A stretch of DNA of 64,000 bases from Methylobacterium nodulans ORS 2060 (GTDB taxonomy: Bacteria > Pseudomonadota > Alphaproteobacteria > Rhizobiales > Beijerinckiaceae): contig NC_011894.1 of NCBI RefSeq assembly GCF_000022085.1, forward strand, positions 894,501 through 958,500, written 5' to 3'. Positions within the stretch are counted from its first letter, which is position 1. The number at the start of each line of letters is the position of its first letter. The notes below the pieces were generated by a model, which was not told where the DNA came from, searched no databases, and saw only the letters and a list, made by a program, of their open reading frames with translations. Below, piece after piece: positions 33,907-42,685 of this stretch. A program made the translations under genes and the position numbers.

Positions 33907-34364
33907 GGCAGGACCACAGATGATCCGCGGCAGCGGCGTCCTTGCGCGGCGGGGCCGGTCGGGGAGCAGAACAGTTCAGAGCGGGAGCGTTTCGACATGC
34001 TCGAAATTGATCCCTCGCCCCCGATCCAGCTCGGGAAGCAGCCGAGGGGGCCAGGCGACCGACCGGCGCATTCCGTGGGCCTCCTGGCGATCAGCCGGGC
34101 ACTCGGAACGATCGCCGGCTTTGCCTGGGTCTATGGCCTCGACGCGGGCATGCGGACGATCGCGTGGCTCAACGCGCAACGGTGCGAGCGCACGCCACGT
34201 CAACTCCGCTCCCGCTCCGCACTGCCCTGGAGCCCTATCCCGGCCAACGATCGTGGAAGCCCCGCGACGGTCGCGGGGCTTCCACGTGCGAAAGCGGGCG
34301 TGGGCAGCCCCGTGGCCCGCGTGGACACAAAGGCCGACGCGGCGCTTCGGTCATCGGAGGGATC
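33907..34364. other. Leader region with a perfect 15-bp hairpin
   Basis: About 460 bases. An open frame at 33997-34368 has no recognisable protein. The perfect hairpin at 34253-34285 (listed separately) is about 80 bases before the glycosyltransferase start. Confidence 0.4.
34253..34285 (+). terminator. Perfect 15-bp stem hairpin before the first glycosyltransferase
   Basis: GTGGAAGCCCCGCGA and TCGCGGGGCTTCCAC pair perfectly around a CGG loop. There is no T run, so it may be a factor-dependent terminator, an attenuator or an RNA-stability structure in the leader of the EPS operon. Confidence 0.5.
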
Positions 34365-35519
34365 ATGAAGGTTGCGATCATCCATTACTGGCTCGTCGGG
34401 ATGCGGGGCGGGGAGAAGGTCCTCGAGGCATTTTGCCAGATGTATCCACAAGCCGACCTCTTCACGCATGTCGTGTCCCCGGACAGCATCACGGATGAGA
34501 TCAAGGCCCACCGCATCCGCACATCCTTCATCTCCCGGCTGCCGCAACCGGCGCGGTGGTACAAGCGTTACCTTCCGCTGATGCCGCTCGCGCTCGAACA
34601 CCTCGATCTTCGCGGTTACGACCTCATCCTCAGCAGTGAATCCGGACCTGCGAAGGGCATCGTGCCGCCCCCCGGTTCTATTCATATCTGCTATTGCCAT
34701 TCACCCATGCGGTACATCTGGAACATGTATCATGATTACAGGAATGGTGGCGATTTTTTTTCCAGAATAGCGATGCCTGTTCTTTCACATTATATGCGGA
34801 TGTGGGATGAAAGCTCGGCCGCTAGGGTCGACGGATTTGTTGCGAACTCCCGCAACGTGGCGGAACGGATCCGCCGCTACTATCGCCGCGAGGCGCAGGT
34901 CGTGCATCCGCCGGTCGACGTGGACGCGTTCGAGCTGGCCCCTCCCCAGGAGGTCGGCGACGAGTACCTGATGGTGGGCGAACTCGTCCGCTACAAGCGC
35001 CCCGACCTCGCCGTTGAGGCCTTCAACATGTCAGGCCGGCGCCTCACCGTGATCGGTGGCGGGGAGATGCTCGGCGAACTCAAGCGGCTTGCTGGTCCAA
35101 ACGTCACGGTCCTGGGCCCGCAGCCTTTCGGGGTGCTCCGCCATCATTACGCCCGTTGCCGCGCCCTGATCTTCCCCGGCGAGGAGGATTTCGGGATCGT
35201 CCCAGTCGAGGCGATGGCCAGCGGCCGGCCGGTCGTCGCCTTCGGCCGCGGCGGCGCCCTCGAGACGGTGATCGATCGGGTGACGGGCATTCTGTTCCAT
35301 CGGCAGAGCGTCGAGAGCCTGAACGCGGCGATCGACACGCTCGATGGCCTGTCCTTCGAACCCTCCGTTCTGCGGACCCATGCCAACCGGTTCACGATCG
35401 GCCGCTTCAAGCAGCAGATGCACGTCGCGATCGACCGCTACGCCAGCCTGGAGAGAGGGGTCGTCCAGAACGCGGCATCGATGCCGCCTGAAGCCGGCTT
35501 GGGCCGTGCCTTCGCGTGA
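34365..35519 (+). CDS. Family GT4 glycosyltransferase (WbaZ/mannosyltransferase-like)
   Basis: A 384-residue GT-B enzyme: N-terminal MKVAIIHYWLVGMRGGEKVL, acceptor-side loop YCHSPMRYIW, then VDGFVANSRNVAERIRRYY and the C-terminal nucleotide-sugar domain with GGGEMLGELKRL and the E-x7-E motif FPGEEDFGIVPVEAMASGRP. It is closest to GDP-mannose-dependent WbaZ-like transferases, which agrees with the ManC gene further on. The ATG at 34365 has GGAGGG upstream. It is the first gene inside the duplicated borders. Confidence 0.88.
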   Translation: MKVAIIHYWLVGMRGGEKVLEAFCQMYPQADLFTHVVSPDSITDEIKAHRIRTSFISRLPQPARWYKRYLPLMPLALEHLDLRGYDLILSSESGPAKGIVPPPGSIHICYCHSPMRYIWNMYHDYRNGGDFFSRIAMPVLSHYMRMWDESSAARVDGFVANSRNVAERIRRYYRREAQVVHPPVDVDAFELAPPQEVGDEYLMVGELVRYKRPDLAVEAFNMSGRRLTVIGGGEMLGELKRLAGPNVTVLGPQPFGVLRHHYARCRALIFPGEEDFGIVPVEAMASGRPVVAFGRGGALETVIDRVTGILFHRQSVESLNAAIDTLDGLSFEPSVLRTHANRFTIGRFKQQMHVAIDRYASLERGVVQNAASMPPEAGLGRAFA

Positions 35520-35634
35520 CACCCTGCCGCTCGTCTCCCAATCATGGGGGCGCGTCTGCCGTCAGCCACCCCCCTGCTTCGTAGCGTAGCCGCCCCGGCC
35601 TTCGAACGCCCCGAAGGCTCGCAAAGGACATCCG

Positions 35635-36948
35635 ATGCTGCACCGTTTCGCTTTCGCGCCGCTCCTTCTGCTCGGATGGCTTCCTGCACACGCCGCCGAG
35701 TATCGCCTCGGTCCACAGGACAAGGTTCGCCTCATCGTGTTCGAGTGGCGCGCGTCGCGCGCCGAGACCTATTCCTGGGCGGCCCTCAACACCGAATTCA
35801 CGATCGGCGCCTCCGGCCAGCTCTCGCTGCCGCTGGTCGGCAACATCGATGCGGAGGGAATGACGCCCGAACAGCTCGGCAACGCAGTCTCCGAGCAGCT
35901 GCAGAAGCGGCTCGGCCTTGTGGAGCGCCCCGTGGCGGCTGCGGAAGTGTCGCGGTACCGGCCGTTCTACATCACCGGCGACGTCGCCAATCCCGGCGAG
36001 TTCCCGTTCCGTCCGGGCCTCACCGTGCTTCAGGCCGTGGCGATCGCGGGGGGCGCGTACCGCCCCCTCGGCGCAACGGCGGCCGGGCTCGAGCGCGACG
36101 CGACGTTGGCGCGAGGCGACCTCCGGGTGATGCGCGCCGAACAGGTGTCGCTCACCGCCAAGCAGGCACGCCTCAAGGCCGAGGCGGACGATCAGGCCCG
36201 CATCGACTTTCCTAAGGACCTCCTGAACCCGATCGCCGCTCCGGAAGCCGGCGACGCCGTTCGCGAGGAGCAGCTCATCTTCGAATCGCGGCGCAACTCC
36301 GTCTCGTCGAAGATCGAGAATCTGACGCAGGGCAAGGTCCTGCTCGACAAGGAGGTCGCCGCCCTCAACGCGAAGGATGCGGGCCTCGAGCGTCAGCTCA
36401 CCCTCGCCCTGAGCGAGCGCGACAACGTTCGGGCGCTTGCCAGCAAGGGACTCGCCATCGGGACGCGCCAGCTCACGACGGAGCAGACGGTGGCGCAGAT
36501 GGAGACCGCGCGGCTCGACATCGGCATTGCCCGCGTGAGGGCGGAGCAGGAGCGCGCCCGGCTCGAACGCAACATCTTGGAACTGCGGGACCAGCGGCGG
36601 GCCGAGATCCTGATCGAACTTCGCCAGGTCGAGGCCAAGCTCAACGAGCTGCGGGAGCGGATCGTGACCGCCGACCGCCTCGCCTTCAATGCTGAGGTGT
36701 CCGGCCCCGAGGCCGAGGAGGCTACGCGGGAAAGCACGGCGAACCTCCAATTCAAGATCGTCCGCGCCGAAGCCGCGGGAGCCGCCACCCGGGACGCATC
36801 CGACAGCACGCCGCTCGAACCGGGTGACATCGTCCAGGTCAGGCGGCGCCGGGCGCCGCTCACGCGGGCGAGCCAGCCCATGGCGTCGCAGAATCTCGCG
36901 CCGCGCAGCGGCAGCGCCAGAGCCATCGCGGATGCCGCGACGCAGTGA
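35635..36948 (+). CDS. exoF: Polysaccharide export protein, ExoF/Wza family
   Basis: A 437-residue secreted protein: signal peptide (residues 1-20, ending HAA), the polysaccharide export domain (EYRLGPQDKVRLIVFEW, GQLSLPLVGNIDAEGMTPEQ), an SLBB domain (YRPFYITGDVANPGEFPFRP, LTVLQAVAIAGG), then a long coiled coil (about 200-380) and a C-terminal LEPGDIVQVRR. This is the layout of rhizobial ExoF, which forms the outer-membrane export path with ExoP. It lies in the middle of the EPS cluster, 68 bases before the ExoP-like gene. Confidence 0.9.
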   Translation: MLHRFAFAPLLLLGWLPAHAAEYRLGPQDKVRLIVFEWRASRAETYSWAALNTEFTIGASGQLSLPLVGNIDAEGMTPEQLGNAVSEQLQKRLGLVERPVAAAEVSRYRPFYITGDVANPGEFPFRPGLTVLQAVAIAGGAYRPLGATAAGLERDATLARGDLRVMRAEQVSLTAKQARLKAEADDQARIDFPKDLLNPIAAPEAGDAVREEQLIFESRRNSVSSKIENLTQGKVLLDKEVAALNAKDAGLERQLTLALSERDNVRALASKGLAIGTRQLTTEQTVAQMETARLDIGIARVRAEQERARLERNILELRDQRRAEILIELRQVEAKLNELRERIVTADRLAFNAEVSGPEAEEATRESTANLQFKIVRAEAAGAATRDASDSTPLEPGDIVQVRRRRAPLTRASQPMASQNLAPRSGSARAIADAATQ

Positions 36949-37016
36949 CCACCGCGTCCAGAGACGTCACGGTCGGCTTCCTCCGAGGCATCACCCTTCA
37001 GGATCAGAACTGACTC

Positions 37017-38627
37017 ATGCTGCAGATTAGCCCTAGAATTCCGCTGTCCGAACTGTCTGGGGCGATCTCGCCGGTCGACCAGCGCCTGAGCCCGCGCGAT
37101 GTCATCTCGTTCTGGCGCCGCTACGTTTTGCTCATCATCTCGTGCATGGCGTGCTGCGTCGCTCTCGGCGAAGCCTACGTCCTGGTCACGCCCTCGACCT
37201 ACGCCGCCGCCTCGCAGATCCTGATCGAGTCGCGCCGCGCATCCGGCTTCGCGGCGACGTCCGACGTCAGCTACGCGCAATACAGCCTCGACAGCAGCCA
37301 GATCGAGAACCAGATCCAGATCATCAAATCCGAACAAACCTCAAGACGCGTCGTCAGAGCGATGCAACTTGACGAGAATCAAAATCAAGAGAAGCTGAAA
37401 GCTTCGGTGCTTTCAAGCTTGCGTGGCTACATCCTGGGCAACGGGGATGTGGCCACCCCGCCCGATCGCACGACGATGGCGATGCGGGACTTGCTAGACC
37501 GCCTCCAGGTGCGGCGTATCGGGCAATCCTATGTCCTCGAAATCTCCTATTGGTCGGAGGATCCGGTCGCCGCGGCCCGCATCTGCAACGCGATCACGGC
37601 TGCCTACTTTCAGGATCTGCTCGGCTCCAAGATCGATGCGGCGAAGAATGGCAGCGAGCTCCTCGAGCAACGGATCTCCCTTCTGAGAGATCAGTGGGCG
37701 ACCGCGGACGAGGCGGTCCGGACCGGCACGCTGGACGTGACGAAGTTGGCCACCCCGGAAGCCCGCGTGATCACGATGGCCGCGCTGCCGTCGAAGCGGA
37801 GCTGGCCTCATCAGTCGCTGATTCTGGCCTTCTCCGCGCTCCTCGGCCTGTTCGTTGCGCTCGTGAGCGCGGCCGTCCATCGCAGCCTGGACACCTCGAT
37901 CCGGACGCTGGGTCAAGTCGAGCGCGACCTCTGCCTCAACGTCCTCGGCGTCCTTCCCAACCTGCGGTTCCGCTGCTGGCCCTCGATCGCCAACGAATTC
38001 GCGCGCAACCCGCTCTCTCCGTTCTCGATGGCGGTACGACAGATCAAGACGAGCATCCAACTCCAGCAGACGGGCGGCCCGCTGGTCTGCATTGGCGTCA
38101 CGGCGGTCACCAGCCGAGAGGGTCGGACCACCGCGATCGCGAATCTCGCCCGGGCCTTCGCCGCCTCGGGGTCCCACACGCTCGTCATCGATGCCGACCT
38201 GCGCCACCGCCGTCTCACCCGCGCGCTGCAGCGGACCGTGAATATGGGCCTCTACGAGCTGCTGAACGAGGAAACGACCCTCGAGCAGGTCCTGATCCGT
38301 GGCGCTCCGGGTCAGCCGGACTTCATCCCGGCCTCCCGGAGCCCGACCGCCGGCGCGTCCGAGGATCTCGTCGGCTCCAAGCGCATGAGCGAGCTCCTGG
38401 GAACCTGCCGGAAGTTCTACAGCGTGGTCCTGATCGCGCTTCCGACGCTAGAGGAGGCCCCCGACACGCGGGCGGTCGCCGGCCATCTCGATGGCATCGC
38501 AGTCGTGATCGGCTTCGGCCGCCTGCCATCCTACCGGATTGCGACCGCCCTTCGGAGTTTCGACCGCTCGAACGTCAAGATCCTCGGCGTCATCATTAAC
38601 AAGGGCCGACACGTCCTCACTCATTAG
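37017..38627 (+). CDS. exoP: ExoP/Wzc-like co-polymerase with degenerate kinase motifs
   Basis: A 536-residue inner-membrane protein. There are helices at about 37-57 and 265-288 (LILAFSALLGLFVALVSAAV) around a Wzz-type chain-length domain, with the usual proline-rich approach to the second helix. The cytoplasmic BY-kinase domain is unusual: Walker A reads TSREGRTTAIAN, with arginine (R370) instead of the catalytic lysine; Walker A' is kept (VIDADLRHRRL, D392); and Walker B reads VVLIALP, with isoleucine where aspartate is expected (about 473). There is no C-terminal tyrosine cluster. It is also shorter than rhizobial ExoP. It may control chain length without kinase activity. Confidence 0.85.
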   Translation: MLQISPRIPLSELSGAISPVDQRLSPRDVISFWRRYVLLIISCMACCVALGEAYVLVTPSTYAAASQILIESRRASGFAATSDVSYAQYSLDSSQIENQIQIIKSEQTSRRVVRAMQLDENQNQEKLKASVLSSLRGYILGNGDVATPPDRTTMAMRDLLDRLQVRRIGQSYVLEISYWSEDPVAAARICNAITAAYFQDLLGSKIDAAKNGSELLEQRISLLRDQWATADEAVRTGTLDVTKLATPEARVITMAALPSKRSWPHQSLILAFSALLGLFVALVSAAVHRSLDTSIRTLGQVERDLCLNVLGVLPNLRFRCWPSIANEFARNPLSPFSMAVRQIKTSIQLQQTGGPLVCIGVTAVTSREGRTTAIANLARAFAASGSHTLVIDADLRHRRLTRALQRTVNMGLYELLNEETTLEQVLIRGAPGQPDFIPASRSPTAGASEDLVGSKRMSELLGTCRKFYSVVLIALPTLEEAPDTRAVAGHLDGIAVVIGFGRLPSYRIATALRSFDRSNVKILGVIINKGRHVLTH

Positions 38628-38726
38628 AGCCTTGTCCGACGAAATGGATGCCGGTTCGTCGCAGACAATGCGGCAAACTCAAAGGCCTGGGGCAGAAGCC
38701 GGTCCACCGTGAACGGATTCTGCTCT
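38624..38726. repeat. Dispersed CTAGAG repeat, copy 4 (reverse orientation)
   Basis: Reads ATTAGAGCC, then the core in reverse (CGACGAAATGGATGCCGGTT, CGTCGCAGACAATGCGGCAA) and ends with the hairpin half finishing TGCTCT. It starts within the ExoP-like stop codon. Confidence 0.7.
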
Positions 38727-38915
38727 GGGACGCTGCGCCCCCGACCGGCGCAGACCACCGCCGATCGATCTTCGCGTTTGATGCTGCCGGACAGTGCACG
38801 GCGCAGGTTTCCGATCGGCCGAGCTGGGGTGAGCGACAGCGGCGATCATGTCACGGAGGGATATCGCGCTCTTGGTGTTGACCCATCCCCTGACCTGGGC
38901 ACGAGGCGGATTGCG

Positions 38916-40061
38916 ATGACACGGTACTGGACGGTGAATGGGCGCTTTCTCACCCAACGCATGACCGGGGTCCAGCGCTATGGGCGCGAGACCGTCCTGG
39001 CCCTCGACCGGCTGATCCATGAAGGACATCCCCTGGCGCGCGACCTTGCGGTTGAGATCCTGGTGCCTGCCGGGGCGGCTCCCCTTCCGGATTTGCGCGC
39101 GATTTCCGTTCGCGAGGCCCAGGGCCTCTCCGGCCACCTCTGGGAACAGATCGTCCTGCCGCTCTGGTCAAGGGGCCGCATTCTCAGCCTGTGCAACACC
39201 AGCACGGTGATCGGCCGCAGGCAGATCGTGTGCATCCACGATCTGAACGTCTTTCTCTTCCCGCAAAGCTACTCGCGCGGCTTCCGGCTTCTCTACCGGT
39301 TGCTGCTGCCGCTGCTCGGGCGGGTCAGTCGGACGATCGCCACGGTCTCGCACTTCTCCGCGGAGCAGATTGCGCGGGCCCGGATCACGGGCCCGGACAA
39401 GATCGTGATCGCACCGAACGGGCATGAGCACGCTCTGCGATGGGGGCCGGGCGCGCCCGTCACGGCCGAGGGCGACCGGGATACCGTCGTCGTTCTCGGC
39501 AGCCTGGCCCCGCACAAGAACATCGCGACGCTCCTCAAGATCGCGCCGGACCTGGCGGCGAGCGGGCTGCGCCTGGCGATCGTCGGGAACAAAGAAGCCC
39601 ATGTCTACGGCGATGCCGGGCTTGAACGGAACGCCGCCGGAGCGGTCTGGATGGGCAGCCTGTCGGACCAGGAACTTTCCGCCCTGTTGGCCCGCAGCCT
39701 GTGCCTCGCCTTTCCGTCCTTGACGGAAGGCTTCGGCTTGCCGCCGTTGGAGGCGATGGCGATCGGCTGCCCGGTGGTCGTCTCGGACCGCGCCAGTCTG
39801 CCGGAGGTATGCGCCGATGCGGCACTCTATGCGCCGGCCCTTTCGCCCGATCGATGGTACGAGGCGATCATGAGGCTGCACCGGAATCCGGCGCTCCGGG
39901 CCGAGATGGTCGAGCGCGGCCGCCTCAGGGCGACGCATTTCTCGTGGCAGCGATCGGCCGAAATCTACCTCGACGCCATGGCGCAGGCCGACGGCATCGT
40001 GCCGGTGCGGCGCCCCGCCGAGGAACGGGCCGACGCTCGCGCCGAACTCGCGCCTGGGTGA
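38916..40061 (+). CDS. Family GT4 glycosyltransferase
   Basis: A 381-residue GT-B enzyme: FLTQRMTGVQRYGRETVLAL at the N terminus, IVCIHDLNVFLFPQSYS in the acceptor domain, and a C-terminal domain with VVVLGSLAPHKNIATLL and the E-x7-E motif LTEGFGLPPLEAMAIGCPVV. TGVQRYGRE is typical of mannosyl- or rhamnosyltransferases of EPS clusters. The ATG at 38916 gives the expected N terminus. About 290 bases upstream hold a CTAGAG repeat. Confidence 0.9.
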   Translation: MTRYWTVNGRFLTQRMTGVQRYGRETVLALDRLIHEGHPLARDLAVEILVPAGAAPLPDLRAISVREAQGLSGHLWEQIVLPLWSRGRILSLCNTSTVIGRRQIVCIHDLNVFLFPQSYSRGFRLLYRLLLPLLGRVSRTIATVSHFSAEQIARARITGPDKIVIAPNGHEHALRWGPGAPVTAEGDRDTVVVLGSLAPHKNIATLLKIAPDLAASGLRLAIVGNKEAHVYGDAGLERNAAGAVWMGSLSDQELSALLARSLCLAFPSLTEGFGLPPLEAMAIGCPVVVSDRASLPEVCADAALYAPALSPDRWYEAIMRLHRNPALRAEMVERGRLRATHFSWQRSAEIYLDAMAQADGIVPVRRPAEERADARAELAPG

Positions 40062-40156
40062 TGGGGCCGTGCGGCGCCTGTCCGATCCACACCCCGGCTC
40101 ACGAATGCGGGTGACGCGTCGCGCCCCGGATCGTGACAGCCTGAGAAGGACGTCCC

Positions 40157-42685
40157 ATGTCGATCGAGCCGATCGGTCTGATCACCATCCTGGCAGGCTT
40201 CGCCTGTCTCGCGCTCGGTCCGTCTGCGACCATCGCGATCTTCATGTGCTTCGCGCTGCTCGGGGCCGCGGGCGCGGCCTTCCTGACCGCCCTGGGTGGC
40301 GCGAATATCCAGCCGTCCCACATGCTTCTCGCCTTCATCGCCCTGGACCTCGTCCTGCGGCCCGCCCTGGCCCGCGAGAGCCTGAGCACCGTGCGCTTTC
40401 CGAGCGCGGGCTTCTGGCTCCTTCTCACGGTCTGCTACGGAATCGGCGTCACCATCATCATGCCCCGCCTCTTCGCCGGCGCGACTTACGTCTTCTCGCC
40501 GGCTCGGGCGGATAACGGGGTCTCGACCATCCTCACGATCCCGCTCGCTCCCACGGCGGCAAATCTCACACAAACCATCTACTTCGTCGGCGACGCGATC
40601 TGCTTCCTTATCTTCAGCGCCTATGCCTGCCGGCCCGGCGTGGCGCACGAGATCGTGCGCGCGATCATCTGGTGCAGCTTGGTTAATTTGCTTTTCGTCC
40701 TCGCCGATCTCGCGACTTACTACACGAGCACGACCGATCTATTATCGTTCATCAGAAATTCAGCCTATCGGATGCTCGACGACACGGAGGTGAACGGGCT
40801 GAAGCGCATCGTCGGCTCCTTCACGGAGGCCGGGGCCTTCGCCTACACGACATTGGCGCTGCTGGCCTTCAATCTGCGGCTGTGGAGCGAGGGGATCGCC
40901 CCACGCGCGACCGGCCTCCTCGCCCTGCTGTCGCTGATTGCGATCACGTTCGCCACCTCGTCGACCGGCTATGTGGGCCTGTCGAGCCTGCTCGCGCTCC
41001 AGTTCGTGCTCGGGACGTTCCGCCTTCTGAACGGGCGCGCGACGGTCAACATCGTCATGCTGCTCGGTCTCGCGCCCGCGTTCCTGGCCCTCCTGGTCGC
41101 CGCCATCCTGCTCAATCCGGAGGTCAGCAGCAGCGTCAACGACATGATCCAGGCCACGCTGTTCAACAAGCTGTCGTCGGATTCCGGGATCGAGCGCAGC
41201 GCGTGGAACAGGCAGGCGATCGTGGCGATCCGGGACACGCTGTGGCTCGGAGCCGGCATCGGCAGTCTGCGCGCATCGAGCTGGCTGATAGCGGTGCCGG
41301 CCAGCATCGGCGCGTTCGGGGCGGCCGGCTATGGCGCCTTCGTTCTGGCCGCGCTCTTCAAGCGGGGCGATGCGGATGACACGGTGGCGCGGGCGGTGAG
41401 ACTGGGCGCCCGGGATGCCTGTATCGTCCAGGTGATCGCGGCGTCGGTCGCCGGCGCTTTCATCGACCTGGGTCTGAACTTCTTCCTCTACGCGGCCATT
41501 GCGGCCGGCGCGCTCCCTTCGGCGCTGCCGCGCCGCGCGGGGGCCCGGTACCGGCCATTCACGGCGCCCCGCTGCGACTCAGTGGGCGATCCGGCCGGCT
41601 TGACCACTCCCGGTGCCGAGAGTGCCCCGGCGGCCGCAGCCGGCTCCGCAACACGCGCGTCAGGATCCAGGATGCTTAGGAGCGTCGAAAGCGGTCTGGT
41701 GGCACCGGTTCCGGGCACCTTGCGCGGGGCGAGTTCGGATCGGCGAGGCTGCGTGACGACCGGGAACGACGGGATGAGACCGGCCGCTTCGTCGGTCGGT
41801 TCGGTACGGACAACGGAGTTTCGCATGGTCGCCGGAATGTACAAGCGATGCGTCGTGCTGGCCGCGCTGCTGTTGACCGCCGGCGGGACCTGCGCGGCGA
41901 AAGGCCTGACCCGGGATGAAAGGGAGGCCTGTGGCCTGACGCCGGTGTTCACGGATGATTTCACGACCGAAAGCATCAGCGCGCGGGAGCTCGGCGCCAC
42001 CCGATGGACGGCCCACACGCCTTGGAATGGGGATTTCGGCGATGCCATGTTCTCCGATCCGGGACCGGGCGGTCCCTTCGCGGTCGCAGACGGCATCCTG
42101 CGCATCACCGCGAAGCGCAACGAGGACGGCCGGTGGCGCTCGGGACTGATCGCCGCATCCGATTACACGGGTGCAGGGCGCGGCACTCAGTACGGCTACT
42201 TCGAGGCGCGGATGAAGCTGCCGCCGGGACCTGGCACTTGGCCAGCATTCTGGCTCACCACCCTTCGCCCGGCCGATGCCAAGGGGACGTCCGTCGAGAT
42301 CGATGTGCTTGAATACTATGGACATGAGCCCAGGGCCATGCAATCGGCCCTTCATGTGTGGTCCGGCGACCCGAACATTGCGCAACATCTGATCAAGACG
42401 ACGAGTTTACCGCCGGAAGCGCTGGTGAATGACTTTCACACCTACGGGGTGTGGATCTCGCGCGAGGATATCACCTTTTATCTGGATCGCGCTGCGATCT
42501 GGCGGGTTGCGACGCCCAAGGCTCTCGATCTCCCGATGTACCCGCTCGTGAATCTCGCCCTCGGGTCCGGCTTCTCGATCGAGAATACCCCCGATCCATC
42601 GACCCTCCTGGTGGATTATGTCCATGTCTACGCGGCCGCGCCGGCCACACGTCCGGAGACGTGTTGGCCGCTCGGCGGCAAATGA
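40157..42685 (+). CDS. In-frame fusion: Wzy-like EPS polymerase plus GH16 glycanase
   Basis: One uninterrupted 842-codon frame. Residues 1-455 are a multi-pass membrane protein (about 10-12 helices) like ExoQ/Wzy polymerases. Residues about 455-555 are a Ser/Ala/Gly-rich linker. Residues 557-842 are a complete GH16 glycanase with its own signal-like helix (CVVLAALLLTAGG) and the active site E714-I-D716-V-L-E719, as in ExoK beta-glucanases. An internal ATG at 41825 has GGAG six bases upstream, so the glycanase may also be made alone. Polymerase and glycanase are normally separate genes; here no stop codon divides them. Its stop overlaps the FkbM gene start (ATGA). Confidence 0.8.
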   Translation: MSIEPIGLITILAGFACLALGPSATIAIFMCFALLGAAGAAFLTALGGANIQPSHMLLAFIALDLVLRPALARESLSTVRFPSAGFWLLLTVCYGIGVTIIMPRLFAGATYVFSPARADNGVSTILTIPLAPTAANLTQTIYFVGDAICFLIFSAYACRPGVAHEIVRAIIWCSLVNLLFVLADLATYYTSTTDLLSFIRNSAYRMLDDTEVNGLKRIVGSFTEAGAFAYTTLALLAFNLRLWSEGIAPRATGLLALLSLIAITFATSSTGYVGLSSLLALQFVLGTFRLLNGRATVNIVMLLGLAPAFLALLVAAILLNPEVSSSVNDMIQATLFNKLSSDSGIERSAWNRQAIVAIRDTLWLGAGIGSLRASSWLIAVPASIGAFGAAGYGAFVLAALFKRGDADDTVARAVRLGARDACIVQVIAASVAGAFIDLGLNFFLYAAIAAGALPSALPRRAGARYRPFTAPRCDSVGDPAGLTTPGAESAPAAAAGSATRASGSRMLRSVESGLVAPVPGTLRGASSDRRGCVTTGNDGMRPAASSVGSVRTTEFRMVAGMYKRCVVLAALLLTAGGTCAAKGLTRDEREACGLTPVFTDDFTTESISARELGATRWTAHTPWNGDFGDAMFSDPGPGGPFAVADGILRITAKRNEDGRWRSGLIAASDYTGAGRGTQYGYFEARMKLPPGPGTWPAFWLTTLRPADAKGTSVEIDVLEYYGHEPRAMQSALHVWSGDPNIAQHLIKTTSLPPEALVNDFHTYGVWISREDITFYLDRAAIWRVATPKALDLPMYPLVNLALGSGFSIENTPDPSTLLVDYVHVYAAAPATRPETCWPLGGK

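Larger units (their letters stand above)
32833..33934. repeat. 1,102-bp exact direct repeat, left copy
   Basis: Sequence from 32833 (AGGAGCAG...) to 33934 (...GCGGCAGC) recurs at 53553-54654 in the same orientation. I saw no mismatch on reading both copies, and the same frames are open in both. The unit contains the exoY promoter region, exoY and one CTAGAG repeat. Flanks differ immediately outside: G/C before the left end and G/A after the right end. Confidence 0.95.

Noticed and set aside
33997..34368. 123-codon frame in the leader of the first EPS glycosyltransferase
   Set aside because: It spans a perfect 15-bp hairpin and overlaps the glycosyltransferase start; no domain and no ribosome site.
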